This document shows, one piece after another, positions 26,901 to 33,681 of a stretch of DNA of 64,000 bases (its first letter is position 1; each line of letters opens with the position of its first letter). The position numbers and the translations under genes were made by a program. The notes under the pieces were generated by a model that made no database searches, was not told where the DNA came from, and saw nothing but the letters and a program-made list of their open reading frames with translations. This stretch comes from Pedobacter borealis DSM 19626 (lineage in GTDB: Bacteria; Bacteroidota; Bacteroidia; Sphingobacteriales; Sphingobacteriaceae): positions 18,970 to 82,969 of the forward strand of contig NZ_JAUG01000009.1 of NCBI RefSeq assembly GCF_000708285.2. The letters are read 5' to 3'.

Positions 26901-27263
26901 ACCGAGCTTTCTAAACTCGATAACGAAGCGGAATTAGCCATTTTTGAAAAACATTTGGCCGACCGTTTCGGTCCGGTCCCGCCACAGGTGAAAACCATGC
27001 TGAGTGTGGTGCGCTTGCAATGGCTGGGCAAGAGATTGGGTTTCGAGAAAATTAGTTTCAAGAAAAATAGTTTGCGCGGATATTTCTTAAGCGATAAACA
27101 ATCGGCTTATTTCGATTCGAATACCTTTACCAAGATTTTAACTTTTGCACAAAACCATCCACGTATGTGCAATTTAAAAGAGGTAAAAAATACCTTAAGA
27201 ATTGCTTTTGATAACATAAGTACTGTTGAAGAAGCAATTGAAACTTTAGAACTTATCGATTAA
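23925..27263 (+). CDS. mfd: Transcription-repair coupling factor
   Basis: 1112 residues. The start is TTG at 23925: an upstream GTG is closed by TGA and the next ATG lies inside the domain. Order: UvrB-homology module (about 1-330), CarD-like RNA-polymerase interaction domain (about 430-500, SGDYVTHIDHGIGKYAGLEK), RecG-type helicase with Walker A GDVGFGKTEIA and box II DEEQ, the TATPIPRTL and GRVGRSNKKAF motifs, and the C-terminal regulatory domain. It removes stalled RNA polymerase and recruits UvrA. It is followed by two tandem terminator hairpins. Confidence 0.97.
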   Translation: MNIRDLINRYKTDDRVTQFTKALNSSKNPKIQLKGLVGSADAIVALSSYFILHKPILFVLPDREEAAYFQSDLESVLDKQVLLFPSSYRKSFDFTQVDTANVLARAEVLNELNHDSEYGKIVVSYPEAIAEKVIDRSALEKNTLEISLGAKLGIDFINEFLIDYDFDRRDFVYEPGQFSIRGGIVDIFSFSSDLPYRIEFFGDEVESIRSFEIESQLSVEDVKSLTIVPNVQAKFLTESNISILDYIDQDTHLWFKDVEFTLDIVKAGFKKAVELWKALPAADKIQNPEWIDPKFAFTDEKLLGDHLQDFPLIEFGKQFFYKTDNRFEFETKPQPSFNKDFNLLIHNLKENEKAGIVNFIFTDSPKQIERLYAILEDIDKTAKFTPINSMLREGFIDPQIQTAFYTDHQIFDRYYKYKLKKGYQKSQAITLKDLRELKSGDYVTHIDHGIGKYAGLEKVEVNGKTQEMIRLIYADNDLLYVNINSLNRIAKYSGKESGVPKMNKLGTDAWDKLKKTTKKKVKDIARDLIKLYALRKTQAGTAFSPDSYLQTELEASFIYEDTPDQLKATQDVKKDMESPHPMDRLVCGDVGFGKTEIAVRAAFKAVAEGKQAAILVPTTILALQHFKTFSSRLKDFPVTVDYINRFKTSKQIKDTLAEAAAGKVDILIGTHRLLSKDVKFKDLGIMIIDEEQKFGVTAKERLKAVRVNVDTLTLTATPIPRTLHFSLMGARDLSIISTPPPNRQPVNTELHVFNDKLIQEAVQFELDRGGQVFFIHNRVNDLMQLGGLIQKLVPKARIGIAHGQLDGDQLEDVMLDFINGEKDVLVATTIIEAGLDIPNANTIIINHAHMFGLSDLHQMRGRVGRSNKKAFCYLLSPPLSTLTSEARKRLSAIEEFSDLGSGFNVAMRDLDIRGSGNLLGAEQSGFIAEIGFEMYHKILDEAIQELKEAEFKGLFENEPARPFVGFTQVDTDLELYIPDAYITNITERYNLYTELSKLDNEAELAIFEKHLADRFGPVPPQVKTMLSVVRLQWLGKRLGFEKISFKKNSLRGYFLSDKQSAYFDSNTFTKILTFAQNHPRMCNLKEVKNTLRIAFDNISTVEEAIETLELID

Positions 27264-27265
27264 AA

Positions 27266-27335
27266 AACGTTAATTCAGTCAGTTCGTTGACTGAATTAAC
27301 GTTAATTGAGTCAGTCTATTGACTGAATTAACGTT
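27266..27335 (+). terminator. Two tandem terminator hairpins after mfd
   Basis: Hairpin 1 (27266-27303) has AACGTTAATTCAGTCA paired with its complement. Hairpin 2 (27299-27335) reuses the right arm and repeats nearly the same stem, ending in a run of T. The second copy looks like a local duplication. Confidence 0.85.
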
Positions 27336-27344
27336 TTTTCTTAT

Positions 27345-27368
27345 ATTTGACTAAATGGAAAGTCAAAT
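27345..27368 (+). promoter_or_regulatory. Hairpin with start codon in the loop
   Basis: ATTTGACT and AGTCAAAT form an 8-bp stem, and the 8-base loop AAATGGAA contains the ATG of the following ATPase gene. In mRNA this would expose or mask the start codon. It may simply follow from the neighbouring GACT/AGTC-rich hairpins. Confidence 0.5.
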
Positions 27369-28491
27369 TATTAGATCTTTACAGCCAATTATCCTCAACA
27401 AGATTGGGAAGAATAAAGTAATCCTAATTTTTGGTACTAGGAGGGTAGGGAAAACCTGGCTGGTAGAAAATATCGTCAAAGATACCAATATCGATTATCT
27501 CTCTTTAAATGGAGAAGATCAGGATGTACAGATACTATTATCAACACGAACTGCGGCCAATTACAAAAGAGTATTGGGAAATGCCAAACTACTCATTATT
27601 GACGAAGCACAGGTTATCCCTGAAATCGGAAAAATATTAAAGTTACTTATTGATACTTTCAAAGAACTGACAATAATAGCAAGCGGATCGTCTACTTTTG
27701 ATCTTTCGAACCAAACAGGAGAGCCACTAACGGGAAGAAGTTTAACCTATTATCTTTATCCTATAGCACAGGTTGAATTGGATGAACAGGAAAATGCTTT
27801 GCAAACCACCCAAAATCTTGAAGAAAGATTAATTTTCGGCTCTTATCCGGAGTTGTTTCATTTGAGCTCATTGGCAGATAAAGCGCAATATTTGACTGAA
27901 TTAGTTAAATCATATCTATTAAAAGACATTTTGATGTATGAGAACATCCAAAATAGCGCAAAATTACTGGAGTTACTAAAACTTATCGCCTACCAGGTAG
28001 GTTCGGAAGTTTCAATTGATGAAATTTCGCGCACCTTGGGTATCAGTAAAAACACGGTAGACCGTTATCTCGATTTGCTTTCAAAGGTTTTCATCATCTA
28101 TAAAGTTGGTGGATATAGTAACAATTTAAGGAAAGAGGTTACAAAATCATCCAAATGGTATTTTTACGACAATGGGATCCGGAATGCAATCGTTAATGAT
28201 TTCAGGTTATTAGCCTTACGTAATGATCAGGGTATTTTATGGGAAAATTACTGTTTTAGTGAGCGCATCAAAAAAATGGAGTACGAACAGCAAAATGCCA
28301 GTCACTACTTTTGGAGAACTTATGACCAGCAGGAAATAGACCTTATTGAAATTAATAACGGAGAAATTTTAGCTGCCGATTTCAAATGGGGAAACCAAAA
28401 GAAGAAGATACCTGGTTTTTTTGCTAAAAACTATCCTCAGGCCACCTTTTCTGTAATTAACAAAGAAAATTATTTAGATTTTATATTATAA
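27355..28491 (+). CDS. AAA_14/DUF4143 ATPase
   Basis: 378 residues. Walker A is FGTRRVGKTW, Walker B is LLIIDEAQVI, and sensor 1 is ASGSS. After the ATPase core (about 1-160) comes a winged-helix-like part (VSIDEISRTLGISKNTVDRY) and the C-terminal DUF4143 domain with its restriction-nuclease-like strand (QQEIDLIEINNGEILAADFK). Such proteins are frequently found on accessory islands; their role is unknown. ATG 27355 lies in a hairpin loop. It is followed without gap by DUF3820. Confidence 0.9.
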   Translation: MESQIIRSLQPIILNKIGKNKVILIFGTRRVGKTWLVENIVKDTNIDYLSLNGEDQDVQILLSTRTAANYKRVLGNAKLLIIDEAQVIPEIGKILKLLIDTFKELTIIASGSSTFDLSNQTGEPLTGRSLTYYLYPIAQVELDEQENALQTTQNLEERLIFGSYPELFHLSSLADKAQYLTELVKSYLLKDILMYENIQNSAKLLELLKLIAYQVGSEVSIDEISRTLGISKNTVDRYLDLLSKVFIIYKVGGYSNNLRKEVTKSSKWYFYDNGIRNAIVNDFRLLALRNDQGILWENYCFSERIKKMEYEQQNASHYFWRTYDQQEIDLIEINNGEILAADFKWGNQKKKIPGFFAKNYPQATFSVINKENYLDFIL

Positions 28492-28713
28492 ATGTTAGAC
28501 CCAACCTTATTGCTCGATTTAGTGAAAATGCAAATGCCTTACGGAAAATACAAAGGTTACCTGATCTGCAATATCCCCGAAAGTTATTTGCTTTGGTATA
28601 AGGATAAAGGTTTCCCAAAAGGGAAATTGGGCGATTTAATGGCTACGATGTTCGAGATACGGGTGAATGGATTGGAATACCTGTTGACGCCATTGAAGAA
28701 TCAAAATCGGTAG
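28492..28713 (+). CDS. DUF3820 family protein
   Basis: 73 residues with the family signature MPYGKYKGYLICNIPESYLL followed by WYKDKGFPKG. Its ATG immediately follows the ATPase stop codon, so the two are probably translated as a unit. DUF3820 members are small and uncharacterised, and fuse to or neighbour nucleic-acid enzymes. Confidence 0.88.
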   Translation: MLDPTLLLDLVKMQMPYGKYKGYLICNIPESYLLWYKDKGFPKGKLGDLMATMFEIRVNGLEYLLTPLKNQNR

Positions 28714-28796
28714 TTATGAATGATAGGTTAATGCGAACATTTATTACCAGCGATTGTCTTCCCGAACCAAAAAGTGATGGCGGCAGGTATAGAGGA

Positions 28797-28871
28797 ATCG
28801 TCATTCCCAACTTGATTGGGAATCGTAATGCCGTAGTAGGGTCGCAGGTTGCATTAAGATTCCCGCCTGCG
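28797..28871. repeat. REP-like palindrome interrupted by a MITE-like element
   Basis: A two-armed palindrome of another subtype: arm 1 ATTCCC...GGGAAT (28803-28823), arm 2 GATTCCC (28858 on), whose partner GGAAAGACGAC lies at about 29358-29368. The second arm is split by the element at 28871-29350, so the insertion is younger than the repeat. The gap from 28714 to 29493 holds no credible gene. Confidence 0.75.
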
Positions 28872-29350
28872 CCTATCGTGTGGACACATCTTTTAGTTTG
28901 GGTTTTTATGCGTTTTGCTAACCAATTTTAATAAAGCAAAGGTTTTACAGAAGATCGCCGTCAATCCCAAGTGGCGGAGAAATCAAAAAAACAGTTGCAC
29001 AAAAGAAAAAATAGCACTACCAAACCTTAAACGCAGTGGTTTTGTGTTCATAAACGCTGCTTCAAAATGTTACGAAAATTGAACACAAAACGAAGTGCCG
29101 CTGTTTTTTTGATGTGCTTGGATTGTGCTGAGCCGCCTTGCTGGATTGACAAAGCGCTTTGGGTACTTTGGAGCGCCAAAGTACCATGCCCCGCGGCAAA
29201 GAGCGAAAAAAAATGACATTTGTGTTTTCTTAAGGAATCAAGGCAGTTAATAGCAGGAAAGATGCTGAAATAAATTCAGCATGACGATCGCCTTAGGCAA
29301 AGGAACTAGAAACAAATCTAGATTAAAAAAGATGTGTCCACACGATAGGC
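28871..29350. mobile_element. 480-bp MITE-like element with 23-24 bp terminal inverted repeats
   Basis: The ends are perfect inverted repeats: 28871-28894 and 29327-29350, each beginning GCCTATCGTGTGGACACATC. The hexamer CCTGCG occurs at both outer edges (28866-28871 and 29350-29355), as expected of a target-site duplication. Inside is no transposase. The interior contains a 10-bp hairpin (GGTACTTTGG/CCAAAGTACC, 29162-29185), a TTTTGTGTTC/GAACACAAAA dyad, and one REP-like arm near 29263-29286. Confidence 0.8.
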
Positions 29351-29424
29351 CTGCGCTGGAAAGACGACCGTTTTGAATAGATCTCTCCATTGCACTGCGC
29401 TCCAGGAGATGACGACTAATCTGT

Positions 29425-29484
29425 AAAAACCGCAGATCAAAATTTATAGCAGAAAAAACCTGCGTTGATCAGCTTAATCTGCGG
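29425..29484 (-). terminator. Terminator after the DsbA/FrnE gene
   Basis: CCGCAGAT (29430-29437) and ATCTGCGG (29477-29484) pair around a 39-base loop, and on the minus strand run into TTTTTA. The loop has a further partial pairing. It lies just past the stop at 29494. Confidence 0.7.
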
Positions 29485-29493
29485 GAAACAAAT

Positions 29494-30210
29494 CTATATC
29501 TCACAACCATTTTCATCGCAAACCGCACCATCATTTTTATTTAATGAAGTTAGCGTTGTTTTGGGTTGAGTTTCTTTCCACTCCGTAAAACTTTGGGTAA
29601 GCGCATCGGTAAAAGCCTGCACGGGTTGAGCACCTGAAACACCGTACTTGCGGTCCATTACAAAATAAGGCACACCACGGATTCCTAAATTCTGGCTTTC
29701 ATAAATATCATAACGAACAGCTTCAGCAAACTCATTCCCATTCAGAACTGATTCGGCCTCATCTTTATCCAAGCCAATTTCTACGGCAAGATCAACCAAA
29801 ACACTCGTTTCACCGATATTTTTACTGTTTACGAAATGTGCTTCAAACAGTTTTTCTTCGGCTAAATCCTGAAGGTTATGTTTTGCCGCCAAATGGATCA
29901 AACGATGAGCATTGAAGGTATTGGCAGGGATATTCGTATCAAAATCTATCTTCAAACCAGCATTTGCAGCCATATCAACAACCTGTTTGGTCATTTGCTT
30001 AGCTTGCTCGATTGGCATTCCCTTACTCCGCGAAAGGTAATCGTACACCGATTCGTTATTGGTATTGTGATACTCTGGATTGAGCTGATAGCTCTTCCAA
30101 TCCACCTCAATTTCATTTTTGAAAGGTAATTTTTCTATTGCCTGTTCAAAATGTCTTTTCCCGATATAGCAAAACGGACACATTACGTCCGACCAGATTT
30201 CTACTTTCAT
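29494..30210 (-). CDS. DsbA-family (FrnE-like) dithiol oxidoreductase
   Basis: 238 residues. The N-terminal thioredoxin strand EIWSDVMCPFCYIGKRHFE carries CPFC. A long helical insert follows (about 60-160), then the cis-Pro region NLGIRGVPYFVMDRKYGVSG, typical of FrnE. There is no signal peptide, so it acts in the cytoplasm. Two extra cysteines lie at the C-terminus (AVCDENGCEI). Substrates are unknown. Confidence 0.9.
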   Translation of the reverse strand: MKVEIWSDVMCPFCYIGKRHFEQAIEKLPFKNEIEVDWKSYQLNPEYHNTNNESVYDYLSRSKGMPIEQAKQMTKQVVDMAANAGLKIDFDTNIPANTFNAHRLIHLAAKHNLQDLAEEKLFEAHFVNSKNIGETSVLVDLAVEIGLDKDEAESVLNGNEFAEAVRYDIYESQNLGIRGVPYFVMDRKYGVSGAQPVQAFTDALTQSFTEWKETQPKTTLTSLNKNDGAVCDENGCEI

Positions 30211-30260
30211 AACACAAAATTAAGGTGATTAAAGTTGAGTAAAGTAAGGCTAAAGTAAAA

Positions 30261-30286
30261 AGCCGCTATCGTTTAGGATAGCGGCT
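30261..30286 (-). terminator. Terminator after the M14 peptidase gene
   Basis: AGCCGCTATC and GATAGCGGCT form a 10-bp stem followed on the minus strand by a T-run. A REP-like repeat lies between it and the peptidase stop. Confidence 0.85.
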
Positions 30287-30317
30287 CTCATGTCTCAATA
30301 AAGATTATATCTAGATA

Positions 30318-30423
30318 TCGTCATTTCGACCGCAGTGTTCCAAAGGAATTCCTTTGGAGGAGAAATCTTTGGACTATGTTAAAAGATTTCTCCATTTCGC
30401 TACGTTTCAGTCGAAATGACGAC
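30318..30423. repeat. REP-like palindrome (TCATTTCGA subtype)
   Basis: The outer arms TCGTCATTTCGAC and GTCGAAATGACGA pair, and the inner parts (AGAAATCTTT/AAAGATTTCT, AAAGGAATTCCTTT) pair as well. It lies between the peptidase stop and its terminator hairpin. Confidence 0.8.
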
Positions 30424-30453
30424 CTTTATATTAGATTTGTCAATCAATTATAA

Positions 30454-33150
30454 TTACTTGTACAACTGGTTAAATATCAGTTTAAAAGTACCGTGCGTTT
30501 GCGCTCTAAATGCAATTTCTGGCCCAAAAGCAAGCAGTTTGCCTTTACCAACCTTCGCTTCGAAGGCCGTTACACCATCTTGCAGGTAAGCCTGCCCCCA
30601 GGCCCAGCCGCTACGCAATGGTGTCGCATTTTCGAACCACATTAAAGGTTTAATCTTTCCAGAAACAATGGCGTCGCCTGTGAGCTTAAAAACGGGGCTG
30701 TTGTCAAAATATATGTCAGCTTCCTTTTTCATGCCCCAGGTTGTTGGCAAAGTTGTATCAACACCAACATTTAAAACACTTCCCGGAACATAATATTTTT
30801 CAGCAGGTAATCTCTTTTCCTCTCCGTTTACGATTTCAACCATTGCATTCCGAACTGGAAGATTTAAGTGATAAGCTAAATTGGTGCTACTGCCAATGGC
30901 TACAATATTGCCCCCGACTTCCAAAAATTTCTTTAATTCAGGGATCGATTTGTCTGCAGTGATCCTTCCCAAACGGTTTCTAAACTCTTGAGGAACTTCT
31001 TCTGCCTTTGGTCCGAAAGACCTGTTTCCACCCCCCCCTCCTTGTACCGATGGTATTGCGCCACCCACAAAAACAATTACATCGTATTTAGATTTTAAGT
31101 TTCCGGCATCTATATCCTGTGGATAAATTACTGTTGCGTTATAATGGTATTGCTCCATTAAAAATCGCACCCACCCTGAGGCCATAGAACCTCCATAGGT
31201 ATCCCAAAGGGCAATTCTTCCGGCAGAGATTTTAATTTTATCTTTTGGTGCAGCAGCACTTTTCAGTTTGATGTTTGCTTTTTCCAATATTGATTTCCCC
31301 GCTGACGAAACATAAAAATCGCCATTTTCAGTCGACCGGTAAACTTCAACCTTGTTTTTCAATAAGTCATTTACTGCGGTATAGGAATCATTTTGTGCTG
31401 CGCTTAACATATAGCTAGATCCGTTAGGTAATTTATTATCTGACTTTAATAAAGCACCGTACGGATTTTTCTCAAACGGCCCTGAAAAATCATCCAGAAT
31501 CTGATCGAATTTCACATCCATTAAATAAGCTAAGGTCCATCCTGCAGCATCATATGGTGGAATTGGCGCACCTCCTTCATATTTAAAATCATTTGGGTGA
31601 TCTTGGGGTTCGAACATATCTAAAACATGCGGACGAAAAGACTGATCGGTTTTTACGACATAACTTCCGGCAGGATAATTTTTCCCTGCAACGGCAAATG
31701 AAGTGGTTGCTTTTTGAACCACAATACCCGTTCTGATCAAAGCGTTTAAAAATTTAACGGCAGAATTAAAATCCGGCTGATCGGCACTTAAAATGTATCC
31801 GCGAGGATCTCTGTTTATCGGAGCCTTCATCACCGTATCAAAGGCTTTCATGCTAAGCTGACGCCGGGAGCCAAAATCGGCATCTCCGCCTGCTACAGTC
31901 GTACTTTTTTCGCCTTTTGCCGCATTATTAATGGCTTCTATTTTTTTAGGAGAAAAAGACCAGGTGTCTTTTTTACCACGTTCTATCGAATTTCTACCCA
32001 TCTGGTAAATGTTGTACAACAATTCGTCGCGGTAACGTTGTGCATAGTTTAAAACGGCATAGTTTAACGATACTGAATAATCGATAGAGTTTTTAAAGTA
32101 CCATTTCCTCGGGGTAATCGGGTTTGGCGAATCGCCGTTCGGCAATAATCTCGAAGGAACTAACGGAATTTCAGAAGGCGTAGGGTTCCCGATGATTTCG
32201 GTCAAGAGCCCAATCATATTATGAAAATAAGTGGTGGTTCTTAAACCGCCATTGTACCAGGTGGAGTAAACCGATCCTCCACGTTGGGTATAACCAGGTT
32301 TGTTTTCTACATTCATACGGTTGTGCATGGCCGCGCCAACGGCATCTAAACTGGTTAACAGCGTTGGGTCGAAAACATAATTGAAAGGATCGCGATAAGG
32401 TGGGCCAGCAACAACGGTTCCTGCCGGACCGGCCTGATGATGGTTGTACATAATCTGCGGAATCCATTCCACAAAAAGCTGTCGCCCGATATTCTGCGTT
32501 TCTTTAAGGTTTAACATAAAAAAATCGCGGTTGTTATCATGTCCTGCATATTTTTCATACAAAACAGGCAAGCCCGAGGTTGTTCTTTTCTTGGGGTCTT
32601 TCTCTCTCATGTACCAATTGCTCACCAGTTCTTGCCCATCAGGATTCGCATGGGTAAACAAAATGATCACGTTATCCAAAATACGTAAGGTTTCAGGGTC
32701 TTTTCTGGAGGCAAACTCATAAGCGGTTTCGATCAGCTGATGTGCACCCACTACCTCGTTTGCGTGCAAGCCACCATCTATCCAAACTACTGCTTTACCT
32801 TCCTGGGCTAATGCTTTCGCCTGCTCAGGTGTAATTTCTGCATGTGCCAACTGTTGCGAAATTTCCTTGTAACGCGCTAATTTCTTCAGGTTTTCTGGTG
32901 AAGAAACAATCAACATATATTGACTTCTACCTTCTTCGGTTTTGCCGATATCAACCAATTTAATGCGGTCAGAACTTGTCGCGAGTTTCTTAAAATAAGC
33001 TTCTGTTTGGGTATAATTGGCCAATTGGTAATCGTCGCCGATATCAAAACCGAAATGCGATTTTGGCGTTGGCACTTCCTGCGCCAGCACCGCACAGCTA
33101 TTTACCATTAAAAAAGCAAAGCAAAGCCATTTAAAGTAGATTTTTATCAT
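30454..33150 (-). CDS. Secreted M14-family zinc carboxypeptidase
   Basis: 898 residues with a signal peptide (IKIYFKWLCFAFLMVNSCAV), ending near AQEVP. The zinc site is HANE in GGLHANEVVGAHQL, followed by the substrate Arg in the NNRDFFMLN motif and the third ligand in MYNHHQAGPAG. The general-base Glu is probably in GLLTEIIGNP. A long C-terminal region (about 400-898) includes a glutamine-amidotransferase-like part (YDVIVFVGGAIPS). Long Bacteroidota M14 members like this are thought to act in the periplasm or outside. Monocistronic, with its own terminator. Confidence 0.9.
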   Translation of the reverse strand: MIKIYFKWLCFAFLMVNSCAVLAQEVPTPKSHFGFDIGDDYQLANYTQTEAYFKKLATSSDRIKLVDIGKTEEGRSQYMLIVSSPENLKKLARYKEISQQLAHAEITPEQAKALAQEGKAVVWIDGGLHANEVVGAHQLIETAYEFASRKDPETLRILDNVIILFTHANPDGQELVSNWYMREKDPKKRTTSGLPVLYEKYAGHDNNRDFFMLNLKETQNIGRQLFVEWIPQIMYNHHQAGPAGTVVAGPPYRDPFNYVFDPTLLTSLDAVGAAMHNRMNVENKPGYTQRGGSVYSTWYNGGLRTTTYFHNMIGLLTEIIGNPTPSEIPLVPSRLLPNGDSPNPITPRKWYFKNSIDYSVSLNYAVLNYAQRYRDELLYNIYQMGRNSIERGKKDTWSFSPKKIEAINNAAKGEKSTTVAGGDADFGSRRQLSMKAFDTVMKAPINRDPRGYILSADQPDFNSAVKFLNALIRTGIVVQKATTSFAVAGKNYPAGSYVVKTDQSFRPHVLDMFEPQDHPNDFKYEGGAPIPPYDAAGWTLAYLMDVKFDQILDDFSGPFEKNPYGALLKSDNKLPNGSSYMLSAAQNDSYTAVNDLLKNKVEVYRSTENGDFYVSSAGKSILEKANIKLKSAAAPKDKIKISAGRIALWDTYGGSMASGWVRFLMEQYHYNATVIYPQDIDAGNLKSKYDVIVFVGGAIPSVQGGGGGNRSFGPKAEEVPQEFRNRLGRITADKSIPELKKFLEVGGNIVAIGSSTNLAYHLNLPVRNAMVEIVNGEEKRLPAEKYYVPGSVLNVGVDTTLPTTWGMKKEADIYFDNSPVFKLTGDAIVSGKIKPLMWFENATPLRSGWAWGQAYLQDGVTAFEAKVGKGKLLAFGPEIAFRAQTHGTFKLIFNQLYK

Positions 33151-33284
33151 AATAAAGTTTAGTTAGGTAATCAAATATAATAGAGAATAGGCTCCAAAAA
33201 CGGCTTGCTGTAAATTTGTTACAAGTTTTAAATCCTAATCCATACATTTGTCCTGATGTAAGTTCTTAACTTTATTTTTCATCA

Positions 33285-33470
33285 ACCGATACAGGTTCCC
33301 GGAATACAACCGGGATTAATAGGGAATCGTGTGCAAATCACGAGCTGTCGCGCAACTGTAAATTCTGTCTTTTGTTAAAAAAGACAACGGTCATATCATT
33401 CATGCCACTGTGCCGTTTACCGGGATGGGAAGGCGATAAGATCGGGAATAAGTCAGGAGACCTGCCTATA
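33285..33470 (+). ncRNA. Cobalamin riboswitch
   Basis: The aptamer is recognisable from the opening GGTTCCCGG stem, the GAATCGTGTGCAAATCAC segment, CTGTCGCGCAACTGTAA, GCCACTG, and the B12-box AGTCAGGAGACCTGCC at 33451-33466. It lies about 210 bp upstream of metE and would switch it off when B12 is present. A transcription terminator in the expression platform was not obvious, so control may be translational. Confidence 0.93.
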
Positions 33471-33681
33471 TTGAATTGACGGTGCTTTCGCGTTATAAAG
33501 TAATTGGTCAGGTATGATTGTACACCATAAAATTAACCATTTTATATGCTTGCTTTAAGCTTTTTGCTGATGAGTAGGCTGTTTGTGCGCTAACCTTTCC
33601 TTTTTTATTTCTAACAAAAAACATTATAAAATATTGCTTTAAGGGCTTTTAAACGATTTATTTACTTAATCTTTAAAAGAG

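Noticed and set aside
28716..28931. 71-codon open frame after DUF3820
   Set aside because: It runs across a palindromic repeat and into the MITE-like end; no family-like sequence, low coding appearance.
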